A stretch of DNA of 64,000 bases, taken from Penicillus capitatus (Eukaryota > Chlorophyta). The number at the start of each line of letters is the position of its first letter. The stretch's first letter is position 1. This document shows, one piece after another, positions 44,917 to 55,710 of the stretch. The translations under genes and the position numbers were made by a program. Below the pieces are notes generated by a model. That model saw only the letters and a program-made list of their open reading frames with translations. It did no database searches and had not been told where the DNA came from. Location of the stretch: the NCBI GenBank assembly GCA_965649825.1, contig OZ287700.1, forward strand, positions 1 through 64,000, given 5' to 3'.

Positions 44917-46350
44917 ATGTCGGAGTGGCTTTCTCGAAGAGGCAGTTGGACAGACAAGGAAGTTCAGGGAACTAACGACGATGCACAGACCAGCAAGCTG
45001 TGATACGCAACACTCGTCGAATACGGCGTTCAGCGTCTGTTGCAGATCGTGTGTGCGGGCAGGGTACTTCGACGACCCGTTTGTTCAATACTTTGTCAGG
45101 AATCCATCGAGGAGAAGTCCACTCATCAACAGAGGTGAAGTGTTTACTAAGCGAGACTGCTTTTGACTCGGACTTTCATTAGGCTATTATTCTCGCTGTT
45201 ATGCGCTGCGGTTGCTGGTCGATTCCTTTCTGGAGCGATTTCCCAGTCAGACCAATGGAAAACGTTGCCAGATTCTCTCTTTGGGAGCAGGATTTGACAG
45301 CACTTGGTTCTGTTTGAAGAATGAAGGAAAACAGCCATTCAAGTACATCGAAGTCGATTTCCACGAGGTAGGTCTCTACTTTCTTTTTCCGGATGCATGA
45401 ATGACAAATGGGAATGCTCTTCAGGTCACCTGCCAGAAAATCAACGCGATTCGCATGACAGAACAGCTGGCAGCAATGATTGAGCAGAGCGATACGTTGT
45501 CTGAAGAGAGCGTGAAGCTGGGAAAGCTGATCACACGTGACTATTGCATTATGCCATCAGACCTGAGAGAACTTGGATCTCTGGAGCAGGCACTGAAAGA
45601 AGTCGATTTCAATGAACGGTAATGATCTCACATCCTCTCCATGGACAGACAGCACTGCCCTTTTCTATTGACAGATTGCCGACACTGATATTGGCTGAAT
45701 GCGTTCTGGTCTATCTCGACCCAGATCACAGTGCCAACATTATTGATTATTTTGGAAAGAGACTGCAGAATGCTGCATTTCTTGTGTATGAGCAGGTGTG
45801 TGTGTTCGTGCTGTCTATCAAGGGAGTCTGTCGTTTGTCGCGTTTCTTAGATTCGACCCGACGATGCGTTTGGGAGACAGATGTTGAAGAATCTCGAAGT
45901 ATTTTGTTGTCCATTATTCGCATGAGCACTGCTGACGTACAGAGACGGAAAGTCGAGGGGCTGTCCATTAAGAGGACTGAGATCGACGCCTTCCCTTGCA
46001 GCGCACGAGCAGAGGTTTAAAGAGAATGGATGGAGGAAAGCAGTTGCTTGGGACATGGATACCATCTACAAGAAAGTAATCCCACACGACGAACAACTCC
46101 GGTACCCGACAGAAGCACCGCTGCAGACGACAACGACGTCTCTGTGCAGGATATCGAGGCTCGAAATCTTTGATGAGTTCGAAGAGTGGCACATGATACA
46201 GGTGTGACCAATGTGATCCACCTTAGACGGACACAAGAGACATGGGTTATTTCTCTGCAGGAGCACTACTGTATCTGCATTGGCCTTAATGATTCTAAAG
46301 GAACTCTCAAAGGATACGGATTCAGAGCACTGCAAGCGCAGATGACATAG
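44917..46350 (+). CDS. LCMT1: Leucine carboxyl methyltransferase (PP2A methyltransferase)
   Basis: Eight exons with introns 45000-45045, 45135-45182, 45368-45424, 45619-45674, 45796-45850, 45899-45952 and 46202-46260 (46-59 nt) give 352 residues; human LCMT1 is 334. Diagnostic segments: VQGTNDDAQTSKL, GYFDDPFVQYFV, PLINRGYYSR, the SAM motif LGAGFDSTWF, IEVDFHEV, LAECVLVYL (SAM-pocket strand), FGRQMLKNL, ENGW and a C-terminal EHYCICIGL. The enzyme methylates the C-terminal leucine of the PP2A catalytic subunit, controlling holoenzyme assembly in the cytosol. All splice joins keep the frame and reproduce the family alignment. It converges with SirB, 89 bp apart. Confidence 0.93.
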
Positions 46351-46439
46351 AGACTGACTGACTGACTCTTATTGAGAATGAAAAAACAGACTCCAGTAAT
46401 CAAATATAAGCAGTCCTCTTGTGGGACGTCATCTCGCGT

Positions 46440-47061
46440 CTAATCTCGCGACTGTCTCACAGCAGCTTTTAGAGCAGAGTCCACTCTTTGCTTTAATATA
46501 TCGATGATCAAAGGGTCCATTCCAATTGGATCTGCAATGGAGTAAGAGATATCCATTGCATACGTTCCAATCGCCTCCTCGACCAAAAGCGGAATATCTT
46601 GTTGAGAATGACGTCCAGGTGATAAGAAGAATGGAGATATCACTACATGCTCTGCTCCCTTTGCCACACATGCACCTGCAGCAGAGGCAATATTTCCCAT
46701 CCGTCTGATGGATACATTGAAGGATGTCTGTCTACTCACGGAGTGCATCGGCGATGTCAGGCTTTGCGAGTTCCATGTGTGCTGCCTCCACTACATCCAT
46801 TTTCGATTGTTTCTCGAAAGATTCGACGACGCTTTCCAAGAGAGCATTTGCCTCTTCTCTTCTGGATCCATGATCCACAATGATGACGGCAGTCTTCTTG
46901 GTCGAAGCCCCATGTGCTTTGTCGCAGCAGCGTGCGTGTCCTCGAATACTGGATCTAATAACGCCTCCTTGTCTCCGGACTTTACAAGGAACGGCCGTGA
47001 GTAGCTGTTGGGAAACAGTCCTAACGTTCATGCGCATAATGTTCAATAGAGCGGAGTACAC
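46440..47061 (-). CDS. Sirohydrochlorin ferrochelatase, single-CbiX type
   Basis: Exons 46740-47061 and 46440-46675 around a 64-nt intron give 185 residues. VIIVDHGSRREEAN supplies the metal-binding His of the CbiX/SirB family, HMELAKPDIADALRACVAKG follows, and VVISPFFLSPGRHSQQDIP is the signature of the single-domain, organellar enzyme (the PFFL-PGRH pattern). It inserts Fe2+ into sirohydrochlorin, the last step of siroheme synthesis for nitrite and sulfite reductases. The N-terminal 60 residues are basic and serine-rich (MNVRTVSQQLLTAVPCKVRR), consistent with plastid or mitochondrial import. It starts head-to-head with the DUF255 gene, only a few bases apart if the first ATGs are used; internal methionines (for example 47037) are alternatives. 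Confidence 0.85.
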
Positions 47062-47067
47062 TTTTCG

Positions 47068-50000
47068 ATGCTCCGTTGTCGCCTCTCATTCAGTCGGTTG
47101 TTTTTTGCCTGTCGCCGACCAATAGGCGGAACCCCTCGACCAAAAACGGCACAGACAGCCATTAGAAGCATGGACTCAAGAAGAACAGGCAAACTTTTCC
47201 AGTCCTCTGCTCTCGTGACGACCTGAACGCATTTGTCGTCTGCATCAGGAATCCATTCGTCTGAAAGTGGATCGGGTGTCTATTCCAATAGATTGGCACA
47301 GGAGACGTCGCCGTACTTGCTTCAACATGCTTCCAATCCAGTCAGTCATAGCTTTCATATCATGTCATATACACACCTGACTCATTATCAGGTGGAATGG
47401 TATCCGTGGGGAGAAGAGGCTTTTGCAAGAGCGCGATCTGAGGAGAAACCCATTTTCTTGTCGATTGGATATTCGACATGTCACTGGTGAATCCTTAGAA
47501 AGGGCAACACAACGATTGACATGACTGTGGGTGCTGCTTCATTGCCAGGTGTCATGTCATGGAGCGAGAGAGCTTCGAAGATGAAGAGACGGCCAGAATC
47601 CTTAAAAACGATTTCATCGCCATCAAAGTCGATCGGGAAGAAAGACCTGATGTTGATAGAGTCTATGTGGGTGCTCTTCTTCCTTCAAATCCCATCATTG
47701 AATTGATCATTGCCATTTCCTGTTCTCAGATGTCATATGTACAAGCCATAAGTGGTCATGGCGGTTGGCCCATGTCCGTGTTTCTCACGCCTGACCTGAA
47801 ACCCTTCTTTGGTGGAACCTATTTTCCAAAGGAAGCAAGATATGGCATGACCTCCTTCAAGAACCTCCTGAAAAATGTGGCCGACACCTGGAAAGACAAA
47901 CAGAACCTCGTCGTGGAACAGGTTTGATCCCCTCTGCCTATGGTTCTCTGTTCGAACGCCCTTGCCTGTGTAGTCTGAAGAAACCATGAAGGAACTGACA
48001 AAGTATCTTACACAGAAGGAAGAGAAGACAGTGGATGTATCGGATCTGGATAAAAGAATTGATACGTTCATTGCCGCTTGCAGTCAAACTCTAACCAACA
48101 CCTTTGATCGGGTGCATGGGGGATTCGGCAATGCTCCAAAGTTTCCTCGGCCATCTGAACTCCATGCATTGCTTGGAAACTATCTCAGATTGCAGGTGCG
48201 CCATACCGCAGAAAGCAAACGGATGTTGACTGCCACCCACTTCCAGAACGAAAACAGTCCAGAAGAAGCTGAAGAGATGCTGAAAATGGTGGAGTGGACA
48301 TTGTTGAAGATGTCGAATGGAGGAATTCATGATCACGTCGGTGGTGGATTTCATCGATACAGCGTCGATGAGTTGTGGCATGTTCCACATTTTGAGAAGA
48401 TGCTTTACGACAATCCACAAATTGCCATTGTCTGTCTGCACATGTTCCAGATAACCAAAGAGTCGAAGTGGGCATCCATTGCTTGTGGAATTCTGGATTA
48501 TCTGAAAAGAGACATGCAAGATCCACTTGGCGGCATCTATTCAGCCGAAGTACATCACCATCTCAGTTTCATCTGTGCATTCTGGGCATCATGAATCTGT
48601 TAGGACGCCGATAGTTTCGACGAAACGAAGAAGGAAAAGGCAGAAGGTGCTTTTTACATCTGGACAGCTGCTGAGCTTGCATCGATCTTGAGTGAAAGGG
48701 AGTACGACATCTTTTCTGCATACTACAGCATTCGGCCAGAAGGCAACTGCAATATGTCTGCACGAAGCGATCCGCATGACGAGTTCGTTGGCAGAAATTG
48801 TCTCTATGTCTCCAAAGATATCGAAGAAGTGGCTAGCAATTTTGAAATGGACCCAGAGGAAATGCAGTCTCTATTGGCGACATGCCGAGAAAAGATCTAC
48901 AGACAGAGACAGAAGCGGCCCAAACCACATCTCGACAACAAAGTCCTTCCTGCTTTGTTTTATGCCACTGTTTGATAATTAGTCTGTCTGCAACAGATCG
49001 TCACATCTTGGAATGGAATGGCCCTTTGCGCCTTTTCCCAAGCTTCAAGGATTCTCAAACCCTTTGCCTCAACCAGATGCTTTCCTCGAGAAGGTCACTC
49101 TCCAGCTTCCTATCTTGACGATGCGAAGAAGGTGCGATTCAAAGAAAGACTGCGCCAGCGAAAGTCGTCTTCTATACAGATAGCCCAATTTGTTTTCGAA
49201 CATCTATGGGATGCAGAACAGCAGATCTTGAAGAGGTCTTTCTGCGGCAGTGTCTCTTCTGTGGATGCATTTGCAGATGACTACGCATGGATGGTTGCCG
49301 GGCTGTTGGATCTGTACGAGTGCTCTGGAGAGATCAAATGGCTCCGATGGGCAGTCCAGCTGCAGAACAAAGCCAACGAGATCTTCTTTGATTCCAAAAC
49401 AGGCAAGAGAGCTCTTTCGGAGAACGATGAACGATGTCATGCCTTTCGGACAGGGGGCTATTTCTCGACGGCTGGCAATGACGCTGCGATTTTACTGAGG
49501 CTGAAAGAAGAATATGATTCGGCAGAGCCTGCTGCTTCTTCCATTGCTCTGTCCAATTTGATCCGACTGAGTTCAATTCTGGCATCGCAGAGCGAACAGC
49601 TTATGGAGAAGGCCACGCAGACGATTCAGTTCTTCGCACGTAGAATGGAAGCATTGCCCATCGCCATGCCACAATTGGCGTATTCCATGTACCTCTACAA
49701 TCGTCTACCAAAGGCAAAGAAGGTTTCTTCAAGTTCCTCACTTTTTGTGTCTCCCCAAGAATGGCCGATAGGTTGTCATTTATGGACCGTTGGATCATGA
49801 ACGCACATGTCAGCTGTTGGATGCCATGCACAGAGATTACGATCCATCAAAGACACTGATTCTTGTCGATCCCAATGATCCAGAGTCTTTGGCATTCTGG
49901 AAGGAACAGAGTCTCGAAAACCTGCGTGTTTTGGGGAAAGTGATTGACTGGGGAGAAGGCAGCGAGCTCCCAGTTCCACACCAGGCAGATGGAACTGTTC

Positions 50001-50128
50001 CCACAGCATACGTTTGTGCGAACTTCACATGCAAAGCACCGACCCAAGATCCAAATGCTCTTGCAGAACAGATGCGTGGCGGTGCGCCCTCTGTCACCTT
50101 AATGGAAACCGATTTTTTTGGAAAGTGA
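47068..50128 (+). CDS. DUF255 / SPATA20-like thioredoxin-fold protein, copy A
   Basis: About ten exons; firm introns are 47341-47391, 47487-47548, 47667-47729, 47922-47973, 48550-48603, 48943-48996, 49403-49453 (GC-AG) and 49723-49771. The spliced protein is about 800 residues, the size of SPATA20. Order: [20 protein letters not shown], the CHWC redox-like motif with [32 protein letters not shown] (thioredoxin-fold half), then the six-hairpin part [70 protein letters not shown] and a C-terminal Cys pair. Biochemical function of the family is unsettled. The 5' end is uncertain: ATG 47068 opens a basic, targeting-like stretch, but the splice to the exon at 47249 has no strong in-phase donor. 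A paralogue lies at 55711. Confidence 0.85.
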
Positions 50129-50131
50129 CGC

Positions 50132-51076
50132 ATGTGGCACGTCTTGTCAATGTACGGATCTGCGCGTGCATTCTATCCCCTCGCTCGGTTAGTTTCGCCG
50201 CGAAAACACTGCTTCACAGTCAAACGACAGCAAAGCGTCATGAATCGTGCATCGAGCGAGAATCACCTGGAGGTGGCGATTCGTGCTGCCAAGGCAGCCG
50301 GTGCTGTGATCTCTGCGGCTCTGTCTCTTCCAAAGCAGGTCCAAAACAAAGGAGCCGTGGATTTGGTGACAGAGACAGACAAAGAATGCGAAAGACTCAT
50401 CCTGGAAACAGTAAAGAGCAGTTTTCCTGACCATCTGTTCATTGGAGAGGAGACCACAGCTGAGGAGGGAAACAGCATTGAGCTGACAGATACACCAACC
50501 TGGTTATGCGATCCTCTAGATGGCACCACAAATTTTGTTCATCAATACCCAAGCTGCTGCGTTAGTTTGGCGCTGTGGATCAAACGCGAACCCGTGGTGG
50601 GTGTGGTATTCAATCCAGTATTGAAGGAACTCTTTACAGCTGAAAGAGGCAAAGGAGCCTTTCTCAATGGAGTGCCCATTCGTACATCTGAAACTAATGA
50701 ACTGGAGAAAGCCGTGTTCGCGACGGAACTGGGAGTCACGCGAGATATGGATGTCATCACGGCGATCTTCAGCAGAATCTCGCGACTCTCCGCTGCGACA
50801 CGTTCCATTCGATGTGCTGGATCTGTGGCGATCGATCTCTGCAATGTCGCTTGTGGCAGATTGGACTTCTGTTACGAGATTGGATTTGGTGGTTGTTGGG
50901 ATATCGGTGCTGGTACTCTTATCATTATGGAAGCTGGAGGGAAGGTGCTAGATCCTTGTGGTGGTCCCTTTAATGTTCTTTCGCGACGCATTCTGGGGAC
51001 GAATGCGCATTTGGACAAAAAGGTGTCGGACATATTGTCGACCTTTGATTTTTATGCCAATGAACCAAGACCTTGA
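50132..51076 (+). CDS. Inositol monophosphatase family protein
   Basis: An intronless frame of 314 residues. Metal-binding signatures of the Mg-dependent phosphatase family are intact: FIGEET (motif 1), WLCDPLDGTTNFVHQYP (motif 2, D-P-L-D-G-T) and GGCWDIGAGTLIIMEAGG (W-D near the C-terminus). It should hydrolyse inositol monophosphates, or a related sugar phosphate, to free inositol. The first ATG is just 3 nt after the DUF255 stop, and the first 36 residues are basic (ARLVSPRKHCFTVKRQQS), either a targeting peptide or untranslated. The internal ATG at 50240 would give 278 residues, the length of human IMPA1. Confidence 0.9.
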   Translation: MWHVLSMYGSARAFYPLARLVSPRKHCFTVKRQQSVMNRASSENHLEVAIRAAKAAGAVISAALSLPKQVQNKGAVDLVTETDKECERLILETVKSSFPDHLFIGEETTAEEGNSIELTDTPTWLCDPLDGTTNFVHQYPSCCVSLALWIKREPVVGVVFNPVLKELFTAERGKGAFLNGVPIRTSETNELEKAVFATELGVTRDMDVITAIFSRISRLSAATRSIRCAGSVAIDLCNVACGRLDFCYEIGFGGCWDIGAGTLIIMEAGGKVLDPCGGPFNVLSRRILGTNAHLDKKVSDILSTFDFYANEPRP

Positions 51077-51549
51077 TCTGGCAAGTGTTTGAAAATATTA
51101 CCCTTTCAATGTGCAGGATTGCTGACATGTCCTGTTGGGTGAAGAGAGTAATTGCACAGCGGGGAAGATCGCCGCCAGTCAGTGGACCACTCGACAGAAT
51201 CACGACTACTGTGGAGATGCCAGTGGCAAACAATGACCAGATCTCTTCAAGAACGGACGCACGTCTCAATTGTTTCGTCGACATCTCCGTCTTCACAAAG
51301 GGAAGAAGGATCTTTGTACGCTTCTTCGTTCTTCCATATTACGGACAGTTCTCTGCGAGCTGCACGATAGACAAGAGGACATATATCCTTGAAGTCTCGG
51401 TTGACTTTGTCCGTCATATGCTGGAGCGCGTTTGACCGCGAGTCCTGTTTTGCGGACACAAATCTCTGGTCATGTTAGCGCTTGTAGACGACTTTCTATT
51501 AAAATCTCGCACAAGTCTGTCTGGTAATCATCCGTCCCACCAATTCGAC

Positions 51550-51945
51550 ATGCAGAGACAACCGCCGCAGTCTTGGGAAACTGGGCAGTACAGGAATCGC
51601 CATAACGACAACCCGCGTTTCTCTCTGGGCCTATCGTCCGTGAGTCAAGGAGGCGCTTTCCGCACACACTCGATGATGTTCCACGGAGATAACACAAATA
51701 CCCTCGAGACATCCAACGTTGACTTCACCAACAACGAACACCGGCCATTGCGTCGCGTTCGTTGGAAGTCCAAGTCAACGGATGCAGGTGCTGTCTGGAG
51801 AGACTTCGCAAGAACAGGCCGTCTAGGACCACCAGCCATCGCTGGCGTTGCGCGAAAGGCCACGACAGGACGCCAGCCATACGCATCATGCTCTCGTCGC
51901 GGTAAGACGCACATCGCACCGAAGATGGTCCGTCGCCTAGTTTGA
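51550..51945 (+). CDS. Hypothetical protein, weak call
   Basis: A 131-residue frame, glutamine/asparagine/arginine-rich, with no domain: starts MQRQPPQSWETGQYRN, ends in a basic SRRGKTHIAPKMVRRLV. The opposite strand is also open here (51645-51914), and at 51247-51459 a minus-strand frame (MTDKVNRDFKDICPLVYRAA) looks more protein-like than its shadows. The true gene in 51.1-51.9 kb may be on either strand. Confidence 0.3.
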   Translation: MQRQPPQSWETGQYRNRHNDNPRFSLGLSSVSQGGAFRTHSMMFHGDNTNTLETSNVDFTNNEHRPLRRVRWKSKSTDAGAVWRDFARTGRLGPPAIAGVARKATTGRQPYASCSRRGKTHIAPKMVRRLV

Positions 51946-51957
51946 TATCAAGGGTTT

Positions 51958-52290
51958 ATGGGAGATGATATGTCCAATGCCGAACAGACTCTTGGTATTC
52001 TGGAAGCCGCTTTGTCGGCAGACGCCGGAAAGGACGCAGACGCTCTGTTCCGGATGATCATGGGTTTTGAGCCGAGATCGTATAGAGAGTACACGGTTGT
52101 GGAATCTCAGACTAAGATTTGCCGCGACGAGATATTGAGTTCCTACTTGCAAAACATTTGTCTCGGTCTCGCTTCCGCCGAAAATGCAGAAGCCATTCGA
52201 GCAGCACATCTCGGCGAGAGACTCATGAGCAAATACCGTCGACTCGTTCTGGATGAAAAGAGGATTGGCGCAGACGAAGGCTTCGGGTAG
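51958..52290 (+). CDS. Small helical hypothetical protein
   Basis: A 110-residue frame with balanced composition and strong helical character (TLGILEAALSADAGKDAD, ICRDEILSSYLQNICLGLAS, AAHLGERLMSKYRRLVLD). No domain recognised. It sits 12 bp after the previous frame's stop and in the same frame, so the two could be parts of one gene if an unrecognised intron lies between them. It precedes UGP3 by 334 bp. Confidence 0.45.
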   Translation: MGDDMSNAEQTLGILEAALSADAGKDADALFRMIMGFEPRSYREYTVVESQTKICRDEILSSYLQNICLGLASAENAEAIRAAHLGERLMSKYRRLVLDEKRIGADEGFG

Positions 52291-52624
52291 AACCATCAGT
52301 CAGCCGATCCAGCCTACATACACCATACTCGAATTCCACTGATCGTCAATAAACCGTTACCCCTGATCACAAAGCACCGAATCCTTGATTTTATTAACAA
52401 TCATCAGTGAATTTTGCAACGCTATAAACGAAAGAAACCTCTCTCTTATTGAATACTACTATGCGATCTTTAGAAGTCACAGACGAATGAAGTGTAATCC
52501 ACTTTGGTTGTTCTCTTGTTTGCCGAGCAGCGACAGTTCGACAACGAATTTGAACGCAAACCAGTAACAACCATCACATCAAAGACCTTATGGCGAGAAA
52601 GATCTGGAATCTATTGTCTTCGGG

Positions 52625-55611
52625 ATGCTGTTTTTGACAGATGCCTTGACACTCAAGAGACATCCGTCAGCTGAGTGGTGTATCGCGAAGTCGACATCGG
52701 CGGTATGGTACAGCCCTCCGAGAAACGACCGTTTGAGATGGAAGAGCGCCAGTCGCGCAGTTTCCAAACTGCACATACCACCGCTGCAGATTGGAGAATT
52801 CAACAGGCAGCATTTGAAGGCGACACGCATTCGGGCAGCAAAAGACCTCGGAATTGAAGAACCTTATCGTACACTGGGCCACCCCATTGGAAGCGAAGCT
52901 GCTTTACGAGATCTGATCGACTCCTTGCGAACATGCCCTTCCTATGAAGCAAAGGCAATCCTGTATCGACTCGCATCGAACTGTCGGCGCTGACCCTGTG
53001 GCACATCTAGGCGAATCTCTTGCTGTCCAGTCGAATCTGTGACACCTTCTTGAGAGATCACGGGTGAGATGATGACCTTCATTCGATGTGTCTGTCGTAT
53101 GGCACACATGTTTCCTGTGTCTTTCAGAGAGTGGTTCTCGAGCATTCAACAAACGCTGAAATCTGAAGAAATCTTTGTTCTTCTGTGTTTGGTCGCGATG
53201 GGACAGATCCATGTACTTCTTAAACAAGACACGGAATCAGGTACGGCGTCCCGTCCATAACACAAGCGATTCAATCTGTCTGACATGTTGTTATTAGTTT
53301 TCTACTTGAATGCAGATGATTGTCGCTGTTTGTCACAAGACCTGCTGAAATTGGAGACATTTTACAGCAGTCTCGGTGGTCTGCTGGGATATCAGTTGAG
53401 ATCACTTCAGCTTCTCTCCGCGGCGCATTCGGATAATGGAGTAGAGGGAGATGCCTCTGTGGAGTACCTCATGCCAAGATTTCTAGATCTCTCGACAAGT
53501 GATGATCGAGTGAAGGCAGCTGTGCGTTCGGGCATACAAGCTATCCCATACATGGCTGAAATCTATGCCCTCGGCGGTTCTGGAGATCGACTGGGACTTC
53601 AGTGTCCAGAATCTGGACATCTCCTGCCGTCGGCTATGCTCCCTTACTGTGGCCGCTCTATGCTGGATTCTATGATCAGAGATCTCCAGGTATGGCCTCT
53701 TTGCAGTCGCAAACGACGATATCTCGTCACACAATGTATGCAGGCAAGAGAATCGCTTTACTTCAGGTTGACAGGAGAGCAGCACACGACACCCATTGTC
53801 ATCATGACGTCTGACGCCAAAGAAAATGACAGGCGCATCCGAGAAATGCTGATCTCTCAGAACTGGTATGGAAGAGGACAGGATTCGTTCTTCATTTTCA
53901 AGCAGCCACTGGTTCCATTGATTGACATCACCTCTGGCGCGTGGTTAGTGACATCTCCCGGAAAGGTGGATAGGTAGCTAGCTGGGTGTACATCTCTTGT
54001 TGAATGTAGCCCGTTTTATTGATCAGATGGTGATGCGACCGGGAGGCCACGGAGTGATCTGGAAACTGATGTGGGACGAAGGCGTGTTTGAGTGGCTCAA
54101 GAAGAGGAATCGGAGGGCAGCCATTGTTCGACAAGTCAGCAATCCCATGGCCTCGACAGATGCAACGCTTTTTGGGTTGTCCGGGATGGGGCTCTCTCAG
54201 AACAAGGCCATGGGATTTGCCTCCTGTGAACGTGTTGTCGGTGCATCGGAGGGCATGAATGTCGTGCAGCACCAGCGACTCGCTGAAAATGGTACTCTTA
54301 CTTCCAGAGCAAGTGGACCACATCCCACAGATCTTTCTGTGGCTTCAGGAACAGGTGTTGTCCACGCGTACGGAATAACGAACATCGAGTATACCGAGTT
54401 TGAACGGGTGGGACTGACAGACGTCGCTGTCCACCACAACAGTTCTACTAGCTGCTTCCCGGCAAACACGAACATTCTCTATGTCGCATTGGACACTGCT
54501 AAGAAAGCCATTGAAGAGAGCATTCAGGTTGATGGATTCGGAGCATGCTTACCAGGTCTCTTCTTAAACATGCGATTCCTCACCGTCGACATCGAACAGA
54601 TGTGTATGGCAGGATTGATCTTCAACACGAAGAAACGGGTATCCTATAGAGATGAAATGACAGGGGAGACAAAAGAGTGTCTGGCTGGTCGAATGGAGTG
54701 TATGATGCAGAATCTCGCAGACTCACTCGTCGATCGAGTGCATTCTAAAATCGATTCGGAATCCATGACGGCCGATTCTCTTTCGACATTCATGGTATCG
54801 AATACAAGACGAAAAGTCACATCATCAGCCAAGAAGAAATACAAACCAGGCGGTTCAATACGTCAGACACCAGAAGGCTCTTTCTGGGATCTGTTGCACA
54901 ATGCTCAAGACATTCTCCATCAGTGCGGAATGCATGTTCCAGAGGTAAGCCAGTACATGCCCTTCATGATAACACTGAGAGAATCAATCGTGTTTGCAGC
55001 TTGGTACTGTTGAGCAATATCTTCAGAAAGGACCCGAGTTCATTTTCTTATTCCATCCCGACCTCGGCCCACTGTGGTCGATCATTGCTCAGAAGATAAG
55101 GGGTGGCCGAATACTCCGTGGATCTGAACTGGTTTTGGAGATTGCAGAAGCGCGAATTGTAAACCTGCATCTGAGTGGCAGTCTCATTGTCTGTGCAGAT
55201 CAAACACTTGGCCACAATGGTGATGCTGCAACAGAGGAGCAGAACTTGATCTTCAGTTCGCGTGTTGGTCGGATTCAGCTGGAGAATGTCTGTGTGGAGA
55301 ATGCAGGGATTGAATGGGACCATCACAAGAACGTCTACTGGAAACATGAAGTCTATAGAGAGGCCTTCTGCATGATTCAGTTGCATGGACGTTCAGAGTT
55401 CTCGGCAAAAGACATCACCATCCAAGGACATCATGTGTTTGAAGTCCCAGACGGCCGTCGACTGTCCCTCATCCCAGATCCTTCCATCTCCACTGGTTTC
55501 AGAGAAGAGCTGACAGAGCTGTCGGATTCGAAGCCGACGTGGGAGTGGAAATATCACTATGCGCAGGACGAAGTTGTTGAGCTTACCTATCAAGAGAATC
55601 GCCGTCAATGA
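52625..55611 (+). CDS. UGP3: UDP-glucose pyrophosphorylase 3-type protein (plastid UGP3)
   Basis: Eight exons with introns 52963-53030, 53064-53127, 53241-53315, 53690-53743, 53966-54026, 54292-54348 and 54945-54999 give 850 residues; Arabidopsis UGP3 is about 880. The nucleotidyltransferase core shows YALGGSGDRLGL (the UTP-binding glycine loop), TPIVIMTSDAKENDRRI, RPGGHGVIWKLMWDEG, NPMASTDATL, ITNIEYTEFERVG and LPGLFLNMR. A C-terminal beta-helix-like part follows (FLFHPDLGPLWSIIAQKI, LEIAEARIVNLHLSG). In plants UGP3 supplies UDP-glucose inside the chloroplast for sulfolipid (SQDG) synthesis, so this is the best single argument for a plastid. The first two splice joins are the least certain, but all exons together keep one frame. 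Confidence 0.88.
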
Positions 55612-55710
55612 CGTGACGTTTCGCAATCATTTAGCACTCACATTCTTTCTTGAGCACGCCCATTCGATCTTAAACGAGTGTATCAATTAGGGTTCATCCA
55701 CCTGTGCGCC

